Source: W11650 sp963545585
GTDB taxonomy: Bacteria; Bacillota; Clostridia; Lachnospirales; Vallitaleaceae
DNA: 6,122 nucleotides
Assembly: GCA_963545585.1 (NCBI GenBank)
Contig: CAUUKX010000112.1
Span: 1 to 6,122 of the forward strand
Direction: 5' to 3'
Part shown: positions 4,985-6,122 of the stretch, piece after piece
How positions within the stretch are numbered: position 1 is the stretch's first letter
Layout of the letters: the number at the start of each line of letters is the position of its first letter
Made by a program: the position numbers and the translations under genes
Notes under the pieces: model-generated
What the model saw: only the letters and a program-made list of their open reading frames with translations
The model's database searches: none
What the model was told of the DNA's origin: nothing

Positions 4985-5032
4985 AAAGAAAAAATCATTC
5001 CTGCTTGGGTTTCCCCAATCGGAACGATTTTT
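4985..5032 (-). terminator. Intrinsic terminator downstream of the Rpn gene
   Basis: On the minus strand AAAAATCGTTCC (5021-5032) pairs with GGAATGATTTTT (4990-5001) with one mismatch. An inner stem TTGGG/CCCAA around GAAA extends it. The stem runs into TTTTTTCTTTTG. It begins 59 bases after the Rpn stop codon. The A-tract at the other end means it could also stop transcripts coming from the opposite direction. Confidence 0.85.
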
Positions 5033-5090
5033 ATCCTCTGCTGTATTTGATTTAGATTTCTCTATTCTTTCTATCCTTGCTTTTCAAATA

Positions 5091-5366
5091 TTATAACTCC
5101 GCAATCTGCTCCGCCGTCAGGCCAGTACATTTTCTAATCATCTCAACTGACAAACCATTAACTTTCATATTCCTTGCCGTTTGCAGTTTTTCACTGCGGC
5201 GGCCTTGCTGTAAGCCGCGTTTTTCACCAATAAGGATTCCCTTATCTACGCCCGCTTCCCACAGCGTTGCCCGGTCGGAGGCATAGCGAACGGCGGCCTC
5301 GTACTTCCATCGTTCTTTCTTATCCGCATAAAACTGATTCATGACTTCATTGGCATATTGCATCAC
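5091..5366 (-). CDS. Putative internally initiated C-terminal Rpn product (RpnS-like antitoxin)
   Basis: Within the Rpn gene, AGGGAGGAGG (5373-5382 on the minus strand) lies exactly six bases before an in-frame GTG (5364-5366), which is followed at once by an in-frame ATG (5361-5363, nine bases away). This is as strong as the ribosome binding sites of the ribosomal protein genes in this window. It would give a 91- or 90-residue protein starting MQYANEVMNQFYADKKERW, lacking the nuclease core and keeping the C-terminal helices with five Gly-x-x-x units (GVDK, GILI, GEKR, GLQQ, GRRS). Published work on Rpn proteins describes such a separately translated C-terminal domain that blocks the toxic full-length nuclease and carries variable four-residue repeats in its dimer helix. 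Assignment rests on that parallel and on the start signals. No clear internal promoter was seen. The purine-rich stretch encodes Gly-Arg-Arg in the full protein, so chance is a possible alternative. Confidence 0.55.
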   Translation of the reverse strand: MMQYANEVMNQFYADKKERWKYEAAVRYASDRATLWEAGVDKGILIGEKRGLQQGRRSEKLQTARNMKVNGLSVEMIRKCTGLTAEQIAEL

Positions 5367-6056
5367 TGCATTCCTCCTCCCTAATTCTTCCCGAACCGCT
5401 TTATCATCGGTTTGAATAAAACGCAGCCATTGTTCCAGCTCACTTTGCTTTTCTTCCAGCTTTCCCTTCGTTAAATCCAAATTTACCTTTGTTAAATCCA
5501 AAAAATGAAACTCCAAATCATCCGAAAATGACTGAAAGCTTTTAACATTCATCACCCGGTAAATCGAATGAAGCTCCTCTGTCAGCGGAAATTTCTCCCC
5601 TAAAATATGAATACTGACGCACCTTGCTAAATATTGGTAGGCTTTGCCCGGCTCAAACTTTTCCAGATACCGGCTTGCCCAATAAAAATATGTCCGTTTT
5701 TCATAATGCGACTCCCACAGATTCTGCATTTCAATATTAACCTTTTGCCCATTCGGCAAAGTTAGCTTAATATCCAAAATCCCCTGTTTTTCATCGGCAT
5801 AATAATTCCCCACCGCCGGGTTTTCAATCACGATATCTTTAAGCTCTTCCTTATTCAGTTCCAGCACCACCGATAAGAATTCCCGCAAGATGATAATGTT
5901 CTCTGCCCGCCCGAACAGCTTCTTAAAGGCATAATCATTGCGGACGGTAAAACGCATATTGTCAATATCTTTCCGGTGTTCGATGTCTGTTCGGTGTTCC
6001 ATGTCTTTCCGACTTTCGATGTCTGTTTGGTGTTCGATATCTTTCCGGCCTTCCAT
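5091..6056 (-). CDS. Rpn-family recombination-promoting nuclease / PD-(D/E)XK protein
   Basis: This protein (321 residues from the ATG at 6056) belongs to the Rpn/PD-(D/E)XK 'putative transposase' family of DNA endonucleases. Family landmarks are NDYAFKKLFG (40-49), the nuclease core GILDIKLTLPNGQKVNIEMQ with Asp95 and Glu109-x-Gln111 (E-x-Q is usual in this family), and KRTYFYWASRYL (120-131). The C-terminal part is helical, with glycine every fourth residue at 269, 273, 277, 281 and 285, and ends GLTAEQIAEL. The N-terminal 34 residues are a six-residue tandem repeat (KDIEHR-like). The true start is uncertain. The frame stays open to the window edge (22 more codons), the ATG at 6056 has no Shine-Dalgarno, and the ATG at 5955-5957, directly before the conserved domain, has only a weak GGAAAG 11 nt upstream. 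A strong internal ribosome binding site at 5373-5382 suggests a second product. Terminated at 4985-5032. No transposon ends are visible. Confidence 0.88.
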   Translation of the reverse strand: MEGRKDIEHQTDIESRKDMEHRTDIEHRKDIDNMRFTVRNDYAFKKLFGRAENIIILREFLSVVLELNKEELKDIVIENPAVGNYYADEKQGILDIKLTLPNGQKVNIEMQNLWESHYEKRTYFYWASRYLEKFEPGKAYQYLARCVSIHILGEKFPLTEELHSIYRVMNVKSFQSFSDDLEFHFLDLTKVNLDLTKGKLEEKQSELEQWLRFIQTDDKAVREELGRRNAVMQYANEVMNQFYADKKERWKYEAAVRYASDRATLWEAGVDKGILIGEKRGLQQGRRSEKLQTARNMKVNGLSVEMIRKCTGLTAEQIAEL

Positions 6057-6098
6057 CTCTTTTGGCTTTTCAATCTCTTTCCAAGTTTCAATCTTTCC
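5955..6098 (-). repeat. Eight tandem 18-bp units at the 5' end of the Rpn gene
   Basis: Eight consecutive 18-bp units run from 6098 down to 5955. On the coding strand the units near the middle read close to AAAGACATCGAACACCGG and translate as K/T-D-I/M-E-H-R. Successive units are GKIETW, KEIEKP, KEMEGR, KDIEHQ, TDIESR, KDMEHR, TDIEHR and KDIDNM. Units starting with Thr and Lys alternate near the conserved domain, suggesting 36-bp duplications. Divergence rises towards the window edge. Unit length is a multiple of three, so copy changes would keep the frame. Confidence 0.9.
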
Positions 6099-6122
6099 AG
6101 TAGCTGTTTCGGTTTCATACTT

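Noticed and set aside
5091..6056. Insertion sequence carrying a transposase
   Set aside because: Proteins of this family are often labelled transposase, but no terminal inverted repeats or target duplications are visible on the downstream side, and the family is a nuclease rather than a classical transposase.
5955..6098. CRISPR array
   Set aside because: The 18-bp units abut one another with no spacers and keep a reading frame, so this is a coding tandem repeat.
5855..6118. 87-codon frame overlapping the 5' end of the Rpn gene
   Set aside because: It is the second reading frame of the 18-bp repeat plus antiphase Rpn sequence, without a ribosome binding site or recognisable domain.

Overview
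This window looks like a chromosomal segment from a low-to-moderate GC Gram-positive bacterium of the Bacillota, probably a clostridial (Lachnospiraceae-like) lineage. The grounds are the rpsF-ssb-rpsR ribosomal/replication cluster, strong AGGAGG-type ribosome binding sites, a lipoprotein PrsA-type foldase, tRNA genes without an encoded CCA (tRNA-Asp), and an Rpn/PD-(D/E)XK protein of the type common in gut Clostridia. The species cannot be named from sequence alone. Every gene I can support lies on the minus strand, so transcription runs from high to low coordinates.

Layout in transcription order. (1) 5091-6122: an Rpn-family nuclease gene whose frame is still open at the window edge. It has an 18-bp in-frame tandem repeat at its 5' end and a strong internal ribosome binding site at 5373-5382, which should produce a separate C-terminal protein of 90-91 residues. 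It is followed by a good intrinsic terminator (4985-5032). (2) 4689-4985: A+T-rich spacer with no gene. (3) 4341-4688: promoter and a leader of about 310 nt for the ribosomal operon. The leader holds a cloverleaf-like folded segment, a terminator-like hairpin, and a hairpin that covers the rpsF Shine-Dalgarno. (4) 3348-4341: rpsF, ssb and rpsR, closed by a strong terminator (3316-3342). (5) 3073-3282: an open, protein-like frame without a start codon, overlapping the next promoter. (6) 1982-2926: an aldose 1-epimerase family gene with its own promoter and a long leader. (7) 1813-1967: a 155-bp palindromic element with perfect 16-bp ends and internal hairpins. (8) 588-1784: a PrsA-like lipoprotein peptidyl-prolyl isomerase. 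(9) 345-550: a hairpin and a small repeat-rich element. (10) 1-234: a tRNA-Asp/tRNA-Val operon with a consensus promoter.

Most of the genes are housekeeping: translation (S6, S18, two tRNAs), DNA replication and repair (SSB), sugar metabolism (mutarotase) and extracellular protein folding (PrsA). The interesting material lies between and inside them. Three intergenic stretches (345-504, 1813-1967, 4491-4657) are palindrome-rich, and some share short motifs (CAACTT near an edge, GGCAGACC/GGTCTGCC inside), which suggests small non-autonomous repeat elements. The Rpn gene has the architecture of the gene-within-a-gene toxin-antitoxin phage-defence systems reported for Rpn proteins: a full-length nuclease, an internally initiated C-terminal product, and a Gly-every-four-residues repeat in that product.
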